A stretch of 36,337 nucleotides of DNA from Alectoria sarmentosa (taxonomy: Eukaryota; Ascomycota; Lecanoromycetes; Lecanorales; Parmeliaceae), in contig WOGZ01000328.1 of assembly GCA_009733775.1 (NCBI GenBank), positions 1 through 36,337 of the forward strand, given 5' to 3'. Shown here one piece after another: positions 1-10,200 of the stretch (the first letter of the stretch is position 1; each line of letters begins with the position of its first letter). Below the pieces are notes generated by a model that saw nothing but the letters and a program-made list of their open reading frames with translations, searched no databases and was not told where the DNA came from. The position numbers were made by a program, and so were the translations under genes.

Positions 1-1
1 A

Positions 2-85
2 CCCTAACCCTAACCCTAACCCTAACCCTAACCCTAACCCTAACCCTAACCCTAACCCTAACCCTAACCCTAACCCTAACCCTAA
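2..85. repeat. Telomeric repeat array, 14 x CCCTAA
   Basis: Fourteen perfect, uninterrupted CCCTAA units (TTAGGG on the other strand) begin at the second base and stop at base 85, where the sequence changes to GTTAATTG and AT-rich DNA. This is the C-rich strand of a vertebrate-type telomere as used by filamentous ascomycetes, so the left edge is a real chromosome end. No degenerate telomere units are seen just inside the array. Confidence 0.99.
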
Positions 86-2203
86 GTTAATTGAATATAT
101 ATTAACGCTTTATATAATGCGAAATATTAAAAATTATAATTTATATTTTAAATTAATAACATTTTTTTATTAATAAACGATTAATACGTAAATTTACTTA
201 AAATCATTAAAAGCTTATAATATATTAATGCATTAATGTTTTATAATTTATTTTTTATAATATTTATTATATAAAAATAATAAAATCTTTTTTTCTTTTT
301 CTCTTTTTTTTATTTAAATTTAAGAATAATTTCGCTATTATTTATTATTTTTAATACGCTCGATAATTTAAATCGTTTATTTAAAAATTTAAATTAATTT
401 ATTTAAAATTATATAAATTATTCGTAGTTCGTTTATATAATCGAATTAATTTATATTTATTTAAATCGTTTATTTTATTAATTTAAAAACCTTTTTAAGT
501 CGTTTATAATTTTTATAATTTTTTTATTTATAATATTAATAATAATATATAAATTTTATTTCGTAAAAATACTTAATCGAAATTATAACGTTAAATATTT
601 TAATAACTTTATAATTATAATTTTAAAATTAACTCGTTAATTTAATATCGTATATTTAATTTTAAAAAAAACACGTTTTAATTTCGAAAATATAATAAAT
701 ATAAAATAAATATTATTAATTATTTTTAATAATAAAGATTATCGAATACGTTAATATAAATTTAATTATTAATTAAATATTATTCGATTTTCTTTCGAAA
801 AAATTAATAAATTATATATATATTAATTTAATTTATAATTTATATATTAAATTACTCGTTTTTTATTTATTTATAATAAATATTTATTATCGATTTTTAA
901 AATATTAATAAAAATTATAAACGAATAATTAATAAAGTCGATAAAAAATCGATATTTAATTTTTCAAATTTTTTTTATTATAATTTTCATATTCGATTTT
1001 TATTCGAAATTTCATTTTTTAAAATATATTTATTTAATAATAAAATCGAATACGATTATCGCGATATAAATTAATAATTTTATTATTTTATTTCAATATT
1101 TTAATAACTTCGTAAATTCAATTTAAAAAAAAATTTTTATAAATTTATAATTAGCGAATTTCTCGACGATATTTTTAAATATATTAATTAAAAAGTTTAT
1201 AATAAAAAGAATTCGTTTTAAAATAATAATGTAATTTTTAATTATTTTTATAACATTATGAGAATTTTATAAAAAATCACGAATGTGATCAAATGTTTTT
1301 TATTTATTAACGATAAATAAATTCTTCGATAATTTAAATTTTTTATTAATAACTTTTATAATAATTTTTTTAATTTTTTATAAAATTTAATTAAATATAT
1401 TATATTAAAAATTTCATTTAATGTTATTATTACGATATAATATTAATTTCTTATTTTATTTTAAAAAAAATGATATACGTTATAAATTTTTTATAATTTA
1501 AATTACGATATTATAAAATTTATCGAAAATTCTTAATTTACGCTATTAATTTAATTAAATATTAGAAAAAAAAAAATTAAATTTTTTAAATATTCGTAAT
1601 TATTAACGATTTTTTCAAAAGAAAAAACTTAAATTATTAAATTTATAATATAATTATTATATTAAAAACGTTATAATAAAAAATTATAAAATTTTTCTTT
1701 TTTATATAAAATATTAATAATTATTTTAATAAAAGTATTATTAATATTAACATTATTTATAATTATATATTTTAATTTATTACGTATTTCGTAATCATTA
1801 AACACATTTAAAATAATTATCGCTTAATTTAAATTTAAATGTTTTTTTTATAATTTTACGAAAACGAGAATAATAACGCGTAATTTCGAATTTTCGTTTA
1901 TAAAATAATCGAATATTATTAATAATTTAAAATAATTTAATAAAATTTATATATTATATATAATATAAATATTTGATAATATTATAATTAATATATAACG
2001 TAATCGTTATTTATTTTTAATAAATAAATATTTAATATATATTTTAATAATGAAATCGAAGTTTAAAAATATACGATTAATAACGAAATTAACGTATTTT
2101 ATATAAATTCGAAAAGTTTTATATTTAATTATTTTAAAAAATATATTCGTAAAAATAATTTATCGTAAAAATAAATATTTTAAAATAATTTTATTAAGGT
2201 CAC

Positions 2204-2235
<32 letters not shown>

Positions 2236-2990
2236 TGATATTAATTTCAACATCACGAGATATAATTATATTAATAATTATTTTCTTTTTTATTTTCTTT
2301 TCAATTATATTATTAATTATAAAATTAATAAAATATGTTTTTTTTAAATGCTTTACAATCGTTTTCGTGTTATTAATAATATTATAAACTTTCGAATAAC
2401 GATTATAAATGAAACAATTACTTCGCGTGCTAATGTGTTTATAAATATAAAAAGTTTTAATTTTTAATCGCTTGAAAAAGAGCTTTAATATTTGAAAAAC
2501 GTTAAATTCAAAAATCGATATAAAAGTTTCGAACGATTTTTTTTTTTTCATTTTTCTTTTCATTTTTTTTTTTATTATTATTAAATAAATTTATAACGTT
2601 AATAAAAATTATAGCGAATATCGAATAATCGTTTAAAATTCGTAAAATAAATATAGTAAATCGTTTTTTGAATAATATCTTAAATATCACTTTTTTTCGA
2701 GTTAATATATTTCGTATTTACTTTACGAAATAATATAAAAACGTCGTAATTTTTATAACGAGAATAAATGAAATCGAAATAATAATAATAATCTTTTATA
2801 ACTTAAATTTATTATCGTTATATATTATAATAATGTAATTGTCGAATAATAATATAATATTAATATATTAAAATTTGAAAAATAATTTATTTTTAATTAA
2901 TTTTATCACGTTAGTTTTATATTATTATTATTAAATATACGTTTATTATACTCAAATATATAGTAATTAAAATGAATTATTTGAATTATT
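86..2990. repeat. AT-rich, RIP-like subtelomeric island without genes
   Basis: Nearly 3 kb of extremely AT-rich DNA lies directly against the telomere. The few remaining C residues are mostly followed by G: by hand count, 12 of 17 C in 361-660 are CpG. This is what heavy CpA, CpT and CpC to T mutation of a former repeat would leave. No open frame looks like a protein; the longest, on the minus strand at 2207-2690, encode only Lys/Asn/Ile-rich low complexity from A/T runs. The parent element cannot be recognised. An AT-biased sequence that never was a transposon is possible. Confidence 0.85.
2213..2236. repeat. T24 homopolymer
   Basis: An uninterrupted run of 24 T within the telomere-proximal AT island. 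It may be the poly(A) tail of an old retroelement in reverse orientation, or simple slippage; nothing else around it identifies an element. Confidence 0.9.
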
Positions 2991-3112
2991 AATTCAGATC
3001 GTTCGTTTATATTACTGAATCAGTTTATGATAGTTCGTTCAGTAGCATAAACCTGTTCGAACTACTAGTTTATTAGATTAGTTCAGACCACTAAGGACTA
3101 ATAGTTCGATTT

Positions 3113-3128
3113 GATGGTCTGGACCATC
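3113..3128. other. Near-perfect palindrome at the AT-island/gene border
   Basis: GATGGTC-TG-GACCATC has 7-bp arms and a 2-bp centre. It overlaps the first ATG (3114) of the kinase fragment, about 120 bp after base composition changes from AT-rich to normal. It could be a protein-binding site or chance. Confidence 0.4.
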
Positions 3129-4170
3129 GGGCGCCTTGGAATGACATCTTTGAAAACCTGCCTCATGATGACAGAATTCGACTATTCAAACACCATCCTC
3201 ATCGTGAAGCCGATAGAACCGAACTCTACAGCATCGCTTCGATCCGATCACAATACCAACCGCCTGATGTCATTTCACTTCGAAGACGATGTCAGCAGTG
3301 TTTCAGGGTACGACGACTCAAGGAGTCGTGAATATACCCCCTATGTCTCACGCCCTTCGGAGCTCCAGCTCCATCTACAATTTGACACAAAACCAAAAGA
3401 TGCCACGCAAGGCTTCGTCTTTGGAACTAAAAAAAAAAACTGCAACGTCCAACTGTTGAAAAACCCAGACCCAAACAAAAAGAAAAGATACGGCATAAGC
3501 AAACAGCATTTTCGCATCGACTTCAACTGGAAGTCCGGATTCCTGAGGTTGAATAACATGTCACCAACGAATGATACCGGAATGAGTGCTCCCTCGGTTA
3601 AAAATGGATTTCAATCGCTTAAATACAATAACATGCACATGCTGCACCCGGCGGAGCAAACCAAGGTGTGGGTTGACACACTTATATTCGAAGTCTCTTT
3701 CCCTACCCGTGGCCAGTACCAGCGTCATTACGAGAGGAATTGGGAGGTTTACCGAAGGAAACACGGGGATGATGTTCCGAATATGAATTCGTTGGATATT
3801 CAGTCTACTCTGGAGATCACGCCATTTGTGCAACACCGGCAAGGTCGCCGGAACGCCTACCTCTTACATGGTGAGATCGGCACGGGCCAATTTGGAATGG
3901 TCTGCAAGGCCAATGACTCTCGTACAGGCGGGCTGTTTGCTGCCAAGCAGTTTGTGACGAGAAAGCCTGGATGGGATGCCAAAGCTTATTTGGAAATTGC
4001 AATATCCCAGGATGTCACACACGTAGGTGCTATCACTCATAAAGACGCTTAGGAAATTACTGATGCATTCACAGGAGCACATTGTGAGCTTTGTGGACTT
4101 CATCGATGATGGTGGGGGACCTATCCTGGTGATGGAACGGCGAATGGTTGGAAAGTCAGAAGACTTGAAC
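3114..4170 (+). pseudogene. FHA-domain serine/threonine kinase, broken N-terminal half
   Basis: An FHA-like phosphopeptide-binding region (about 3370-3690, with KQHFRID and LRLNN) is followed by the start of a protein kinase: glycine loop GEIGTGQFGMV near 3870-3905 and the ATP-binding lysine in AAKQF near 3945. The frame ends at 4050. The next kinase elements, alpha-C to beta-5 (KTLRKL, EHIVSFVDFI, PILVME), are read one frame over from about 4027 to 4170, so a net +1 shift lies near 4020-4030. The catalytic loop (HRD), DFG and the whole C-lobe are absent; the frame runs straight into CorA-like sequence. The start is uncertain: ATGs at 3114, 3141, 3165 and 3168 are all possible, and a different frame near 3140-3260 also looks protein-like, suggesting an earlier shift. 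The family is related to CHK2/Rad53-like FHA kinases. No kinase activity is expected. Confidence 0.7.
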
Positions 4171-4204
4171 TATTCCCACCAACTTCGGAGTTTCATTCTC
4201 TCAC

Positions 4205-5026
4205 AGATGCCATGCGATACAAACCTTGACGAACCATTTATAGAGATCGAGGATCAGCTTCAGCAAGCCCATCTCGAAGCGCATCGCTTGGAGAATGAGA
4301 TTCGTGACTATCTGCAGCTTCAGATTGGAGAGTTGGCATTGCAAGAGTCAAGGAAATCAATTGAGCTATCAGGTTCTCAAATTGAGGAGGCAAAACGAGG
4401 TTAGTTGAAGGATCTGAGACAGACGGATGACTGACGAAGCATTAGTGAAAATCTGTAAGCATTGTCTCCCACCGACTGCCAGCCAAACCATTAATGTGAG
4501 AAATTTATAGTCACGATACTCGCTTTCATCTACATTCCACTTAATCTGGCGACCTCTTTTTTTTGGAATGAACATTGAGCAGCTAAATGGGAACGGACAA
4601 CATGTGTGGGTGTTCATACTCACCGCGGTAGTCGCATTAACTATCACGGGAGGCTCGTGGTTTGTGATCGAACAGATCAACAGCTATCGCAAGTGGCAAA
4701 GAAGAAGTACCGACGAGCAGTACGACGGGAATACCCACTTCTCGCTGGCGGTGCGCCTTGCCTTGATCGCGCTTCTTCTTTCAAGGGGGCACACGCGTTG
4801 GACGTTCAAATCGGGGGCTTGGTGGCGTCTTATCATTGACCATAGGTCTCGGTACATTGGTGGGTACGACCACCGACAGGGAAGTTTGACTGCTGGTGAG
4901 TTTGTGTCAAAATATATCCAAATTGGGACGTATCAGCGTGGCACTGTGATGCGCCAGGCTTTCGTAATTAAAAACAGGGGCGACTACCACTGGAAAAGCG
5001 CTCCTGAAGAAGATGAACGACTGTGA
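4205..5026 (+). pseudogene. CorA-like Mg2+ transporter, C-terminal half with GMN motif
   Basis: This looks like the end of a fungal CorA-type divalent-cation channel. A long helix rich in Gln, Glu and Leu (about 4225-4399) is followed by an intron at 4400-4510 (GTTAGT donor, ATTAATG branch-like site, TATAG acceptor). The second exon gives TM1 (VTILAFIYIPLNLATS), the diagnostic GMN motif (4565-4573), TM2 (HVWVFILTAVVALTITGG) and a charged tail. Between TM1 and GMN a run of eight T (4557-4564) is one base too long to keep frame, so the pore region is frameshifted. The N-terminal cytoplasmic domain is missing: upstream sequence in the same frame belongs to a protein kinase. Family assignment is firm. 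Whether the extra T is real or a homopolymer reading error cannot be told here. Confidence 0.75.
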
Positions 5027-5779
5027 GGGTTTGAACTGGGTATCTAGGGGTAAAACACGCTACACATCTAATTCTCCATCTCTCTCGAGGCCTAGAGCGG
5101 AGCTAAGGGGTACAACGAGGCTACACTAGAGTTGCAAGTGCTCGTACCAAGAGGCAAATTGCCGAATACGCTCGTACAGAGTCGTTCTTGCGACTCGCGA
5201 TGCGAATAGTGATGGATGTTTAGGACGGGATGTTTAATAGTGGTCACGTCTTTGCTTAAGTCAAATGTAGATTTGAGTCGGCTCTGTACAAGAACATGGC
5301 TCTTTCTTTGATTTCCTCTTATTCAAGAATATAGCGGCTCTTTCCCATTCTGTTCCATCTCCATACTTAGCTACAGCTGTCATCACCCCAAATTATCCGA
5401 AGGGAGTGGGGAATTGGGCTGCTGGCATGCGACATATAATCTGTTCAGTCCTACTAAACCTCGAATCCGTTACATCTACCAATGTCGGCTCTTTCAGCGC
5501 GTGTTATCTATTCGCCTTAATGGGAACACTGACAGAAATGGCAGTCTTCGACCTCCAGGACATCAATTGGCGGATATCCTCAATTCAAACAGCATCCTTA
5601 GTTCCAGAAGCCGTTTTGACCTAATGACGAAAACTCCGTAACGCGTTTACCAGTTGAACAAGCTCCGAAGTCAGAGTTCGGCATCATACCTGTGAACGGA
5701 TTTAGTTCTCATGCTTACAGCGGTGGGGTGGAGTATGAATCGGATCCGCCATTTTGTCGAGGATCTGTTGACGAGCTAA
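5027..5779. other. No recognisable gene
   Basis: Ordinary GC content. Small overlapping frames at 5406-5641 give no recognisable motif. The stretch probably consists of decayed gene remains, since a hydrolase relic follows it. Confidence 0.6.
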
Positions 5780-5953
5780 GGTAGCATCATCTTTGTTCAC
5801 GGCTTGGGATCTAATCCCGGCACGACCTGGACAGCCCAGACCTGGCCCTCTGAGTCCGCGACGACTGAAGTCAATGTCATAGTATTTGCATTCGAGAAAT
5901 GGGCATTTCAAGTCTTTGGTCTTGATGCAATGCTTGGATGTGGAGTAGCGTAG
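5780..5953 (+). pseudogene. Relic of alpha/beta-hydrolase domain (NLR-associated type)
   Basis: A 57-codon stretch, bounded by TAA (5777-5779) and TAG (5951-5953), begins SIIFVHGLGSNPGTTW. VHGLGSNP followed by TTW is the beta-strand and oxyanion-loop signature of the lipase/serine-esterase-like domain that commonly sits at the N-terminus of fungal NB-ARC and ankyrin STAND proteins. The GHSxG catalytic elbow expected about 60 residues later is not found, and no start codon or following NB-ARC domain is seen in frame. It is best read as a remnant of the N-terminal domain of another NLR-type gene, or of a free hydrolase. Confidence 0.5.
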
Positions 5954-6286
5954 GAAGTCATCCCAGCGTTTAGCGATGAATTCGCACCTGACCTCATGGC
6001 ATCTCCACTCCCTAGGCTTGCCGTAATTGTCATTGCGTCCCCCATAACCCTCATGTTCAAGAAGCTTCTCAAAGCTGTTACTAGGCTGAACCGCAGGCGA
6101 TTTACCTTTCGTTGTCTACTGACAACATCCTAAGCTACAGTGCGATGGAGCCCCGGCGTAGACAGCACGGACATTGAGCTGCCGTGTTACTGTGCTTGTT
6201 CATTGAGAATGCTACAAATTGCTAGTAGAAGTGCGTCCGGAACAACGATAATCCGGCCTCTCCGCGGAGAACAATTGCCGTACGTG

Positions 6287-6491
6287 AGGTTGACACCAAA
6301 AGTCATGCAACATGCGCTAATAATAATGCCTACCTTAAGGCCGAAACAGCCCTGATATCTAAGGACTCGATAGGGTGCATTGACCCCTATAGTGGTCCGC
6401 TTTGGGTGCATAGAAGCGCATTGTCTACTCGTAGGCAACCGTACAGGTGGGACGTTACCAGCGTATGTCGTAGGACTTTTGGTGTCAACCT
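6287..6491. repeat. Short inverted repeat (18-bp perfect core)
   Basis: AGGTTGACACCAAAAGTC at 6287-6304 recurs as its exact reverse complement at 6474-6491. The similarity continues inward imperfectly for about 14 bp (6305-6318 against 6460-6473), with mostly G/A differences. The 155-bp interior has no coding signal. It could be a small MITE-like remnant or two oppositely oriented pieces of the same repeat. The rest of 5954-6800 shows no recognisable gene. Confidence 0.75.
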
Positions 6492-6799
6492 TAGCGCCAG
6501 GGGGCCTGATGTAACAAGGGCAACACAACGGCCCAACGTATTACCGCGATGAGGACGAACAGATATCCTTGTACAAATTGGCTGAGGAATGGTGCCTTCA
6601 CCATGAATCACAGAAAAATGCTGATCCATAATATCGTTATTGTGACTCGACGTAACGTCGCTCCGCAATGGTGTGTAAGGGATGTAGGGTATAATGAGAT
6701 GACTTTGCCGTGGTCTGGGCAGGAAGTAGAAGTAGTTACATTGTCGCAACATTTGCTGTTTTATTCTTCTCATCTAGTGCATCTTTCTATTAAATAGAG

Positions 6800-7261
6800 T
6801 GCCATCTCAGGCTTACGGTCAACGAAATGCGACAAAGACGATTACATTTACAAAATTCATCCCTAAATTTAAACAATTACATATAAATCTTGCCTCCTTT
6901 CCATAGGTAAGGTACATGTACGTTGTTGTAGCCGGGCGTTTAAATGCCGAATTTCCGATGTAGTATAGAGTCACGTGATGGTGCAGCAATTTCGCCGTGC
7001 CTCGGTCTCAGCCTCAGCTGAAACTTCAGCTTCTTCTTTCTTTCTTCCTCCCATGTGATTGGCCTTCGAGTACACAAGGTAACAATGGAAGCGCGTAGAC
7101 CAGCTTGTGCATGTAATTGGAAAAGGCGTTTCAGCTCTCACGTTGGCTGCCCCTCTTAGCTTGAAACAGGTGAGGCTGAGCACCCTTCGAATATATGAAC
7201 GATCCGACTCCGCATCAGAATCTCTTCATTTTTCCATCAAAAACAGACCCAATCAGTTACT
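6800..7261 (+). promoter_or_regulatory. Upstream region of the NACHT-ankyrin gene
   Basis: Intergenic DNA ahead of the ATG at 7262. It contains a palindromic TCACGTGA (6971-6978; bHLH-type CACGTG core at 6972-6977) about 285 bp upstream, a pyrimidine-rich stretch around 7030-7052, an AATATATGAA element near 7190 that could serve as a TATA-like site, and an A-rich leader just before the start codon, as is common in fungi. The function of each element is inferred. Confidence 0.4.
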
Positions 7262-10200
7262 ATGGCGACTGTAGAATCACAAAAGGGATTGAACTCGCCT
7301 GTCAAGGATGAGGGAGACGACCCGCCACCCGCGTATGGAAGCAAGCAATTCAACCGCGGCCAGCCAACAGCACCCAACCTTCAGCAATCGGGCTACACCT
7401 CGAGCCTGTGGGCAGAAGCCGTCGGCAAAATAAAGAATGAATTGCCCCCTGAGATACGGGAGCAGCTCCCCGACAACCTGGATAAAGCCGGTGCGGCCCA
7501 AATCGTGCAGAATGTCGTCAGAGAGGCCGAGGAGCGACAGAAGGATTCAACCGCGAAAGAACACCAGATCGAGGTGCCGGGCAAAAATGGTAAAAAGGTC
7601 AAACTTCGCGATGTGTATGGCGGTATTCTGTCCTTTGCGATGAAATTTCGAGATGTAGGGGATATTGCCATCCAAGCTTCTCCTCCACAAGCGGCTTTGC
7701 CGTGGGCAATCGTCCGCTTGTGCTTGACTGCCGCATTTAATAAGCATGAGTTTTACGGTGTGGTAATTCAGGGTTTGGAGATGGTGTCTTCGATTGTCAG
7801 CCATTATATTGTGATTGAGCGCGTCTTCGTGGGTGTGAATTCTGTCAATGCTCGAGCGGTCAGAAGCTCTCTCCTGGCACTGTACGCTGCTGTGCTGAAG
7901 TTCTTGCGCGAGGCGCTGAAATTCTTTCCCCCTCATGAAAAAGTAGACGAGGACAAGGGCTTTATGCGGAGGAAATTCGCGTCTGGAGTGGACAAAGTTC
8001 GAAGGACGTTTAGAAACCTGGATGTCACATATCAAGATCTAGTCAAGGATATCCTGACCCAAGTTTCCAAGGGAAAAGACAGTGTCGATAGTGACGCTGA
8101 GCATGCTTACGCGGAGATGAACTTTGACGCTTTCGACCAGATTGGTAAGCAGCTCGACGCGATGGGATACGCCGAGGGCGAGCGCAATCAACGGCTAGAC
8201 GCTCTACGAGAGGAATTTGACCGACAACTGGAATCCATTGACTACAAGGTCTCAGAGATGTACGACAGTATGAAGGAGAATCAGCAGGAGAGCAATTTTC
8301 GTCAAGTCCTCGATTGGCTGTCACCGGCTGTCCAGGACCAGAGACGCAAGACCTCGCGTCAAAGTCTGAAAAGCCGTCGGTCACCGTCTTCCGGGTCATG
8401 GCTTCTTGAAGATAAAGAATATCTGCAATGGCAAGACTCCGAGAAGTCATCCATCGCGTGGATTAGAGGAACTTCGGGGACTGGAAAGACGATGCTTCTG
8501 TCTCGACTTGTTGACCACTTGGACGAGAAATTCTCGGAAGAAGGGCGCGCTGACCGATTGGCTTTCTTCTACGTCTCGCCAGAACAAGGAATATATGGTG
8601 GGTCTGACCCTGATGAAGTCATCCGCAACATCGTCAGGCAGCTTTCCCATCCACGAGCAGGTCGTGAATTGGAACCAGCAATAGCGCAAACATACAGACA
8701 ACTTACCTCATCTACAGACCAGCCCCCGAGGCCGATGAGAACCGATTGTACAGATATGATCATTAGTTTGACTCACGACTTTCCAGTCTGTATCATTGTT
8801 GATGCACTAGATACCTTGAAGGATGGGGACCCAAGCGATCAGACGCGGAGTTCTCGCAACGACTTCATCGAGAGTCTGCAAAGTATCATTAATCAAAGCG
8901 AATGTCCGGTCAAGATCATGCTCTCTACCGTGCCGGACTCTTCAGCAGAGACACGCCTGCGAAATAAATTTACCAAAGCTCGTAGCGATGAATCGTCACC
9001 TGGATACGATACGCATGTCATTGAAGTCAACGCAGATCGGAGTTCCGGAGACCTGACCCAATTCGTTAACGACACTCTCGATAAGAAGATTTGTGCGGGA
9101 GATCTGCTTGAAGGTACTGTCGATACTGTTCTCAAGGAGGAGATCGCCGTTCGACTTCTCGAGCGCTCCAAGGGCATGTTCAGTTACGCAAACTTATTGA
9201 TTGATCGCCTGTGCGACGAAAGCATCAGTGAAAGCATGGTCCTCAAAGAGATTGAGGAATTCCACGGAATGACAGATGTTTACGAACGGAGCATGAATGA
9301 AATCAGGACTGGGAAGAATACGCGAGTTCAAATCACGGCAAAAAGTATGCTCAGATGGCTTTTGTGTGTTCAAGAAACGCTGTCTGTCGATCAATTCGCT
9401 GAGGCCGTTGATGCAGAGGTACGTCTTGGGTTCCACAAACGTTGGTGTTTACGCGCGAGGTTGGTTGTGCAACTTAGTCCATTTTCTATGTGAGACTTGC
9501 ACGGTCGCGTCATCTCGTTTCATCCCTTCCACTTTAGCCTATCACAATTACCGCCGACTAGGGGCTGATTCCAATGACCGTACAGGGTGGTATTGAAAAG
9601 CCCACGCAGAACAATCTTCTCAGCTCTTGTCGTTCCCTCGTGAAGATTGATCGCCGTCCTGCAACCGGCCTTTTGTTGTACTTCTTCGCACTACAGCACG
9701 ATGCTGTCAGGGATTATTTGAAGGATCAACCGGAGTTTAGCGACAGCGACTGCCATCTAACAGCCGCTGATCGCTGCTTGAGAATGATGAAAGTTGCGTC
9801 ATATACCTCGGCTCCTACACAGATACGCTTTCACTGGTATGCCACTCGCTTCTGGCCTCTTCATTATCAAAAGATCGATTTCACTCTCATAGGGGAGGAT
9901 CAGGTTCTTGCAGAAGAACGTCAAAAAGGCTTTAATCATGTTCGAGAATCCCTCAAAAAGTTCGTCATGCAAGGCCATAAGACATCACCGGCGTTCCACA
10001 AGTGGCTGAAAAACGTTCCAAATTATATTGAAGACTTGGGCAAAAACCACCCTTTGTCACAACAGCTTTCCTCGCTTCAAGCGTCCGTCGTGACCGCTCC
10101 CCATGCTATCTGCGTGTTCGGCTTTGCAGACCTCATTGATACCCGATCCGGACAATTTGATTTTGGACAACGCAATGCTTTTGGACATACGGCACTGATA

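Noticed and set aside
2207..2690. Two minus-strand open frames rich in Lys, Asn and Ile
   Set aside because: They arise from T/A homopolymers in the AT island and have no domain, codon balance or context of a gene.
86..2990. Telomere-linked RecQ helicase gene
   Set aside because: Often present next to fungal telomeres, but nothing here can be read as helicase motifs on either strand.
4021..4050. A 30-nt GTAGGT...TTAG intron to repair the kinase frame
   Set aside because: Too short for a fungal intron, with no branch site; a +1 shift is simpler.
8043..8450. Antisense frames within the NACHT-ankyrin gene
   Set aside because: They lie wholly inside a strongly supported coding exon and show no domain of their own.
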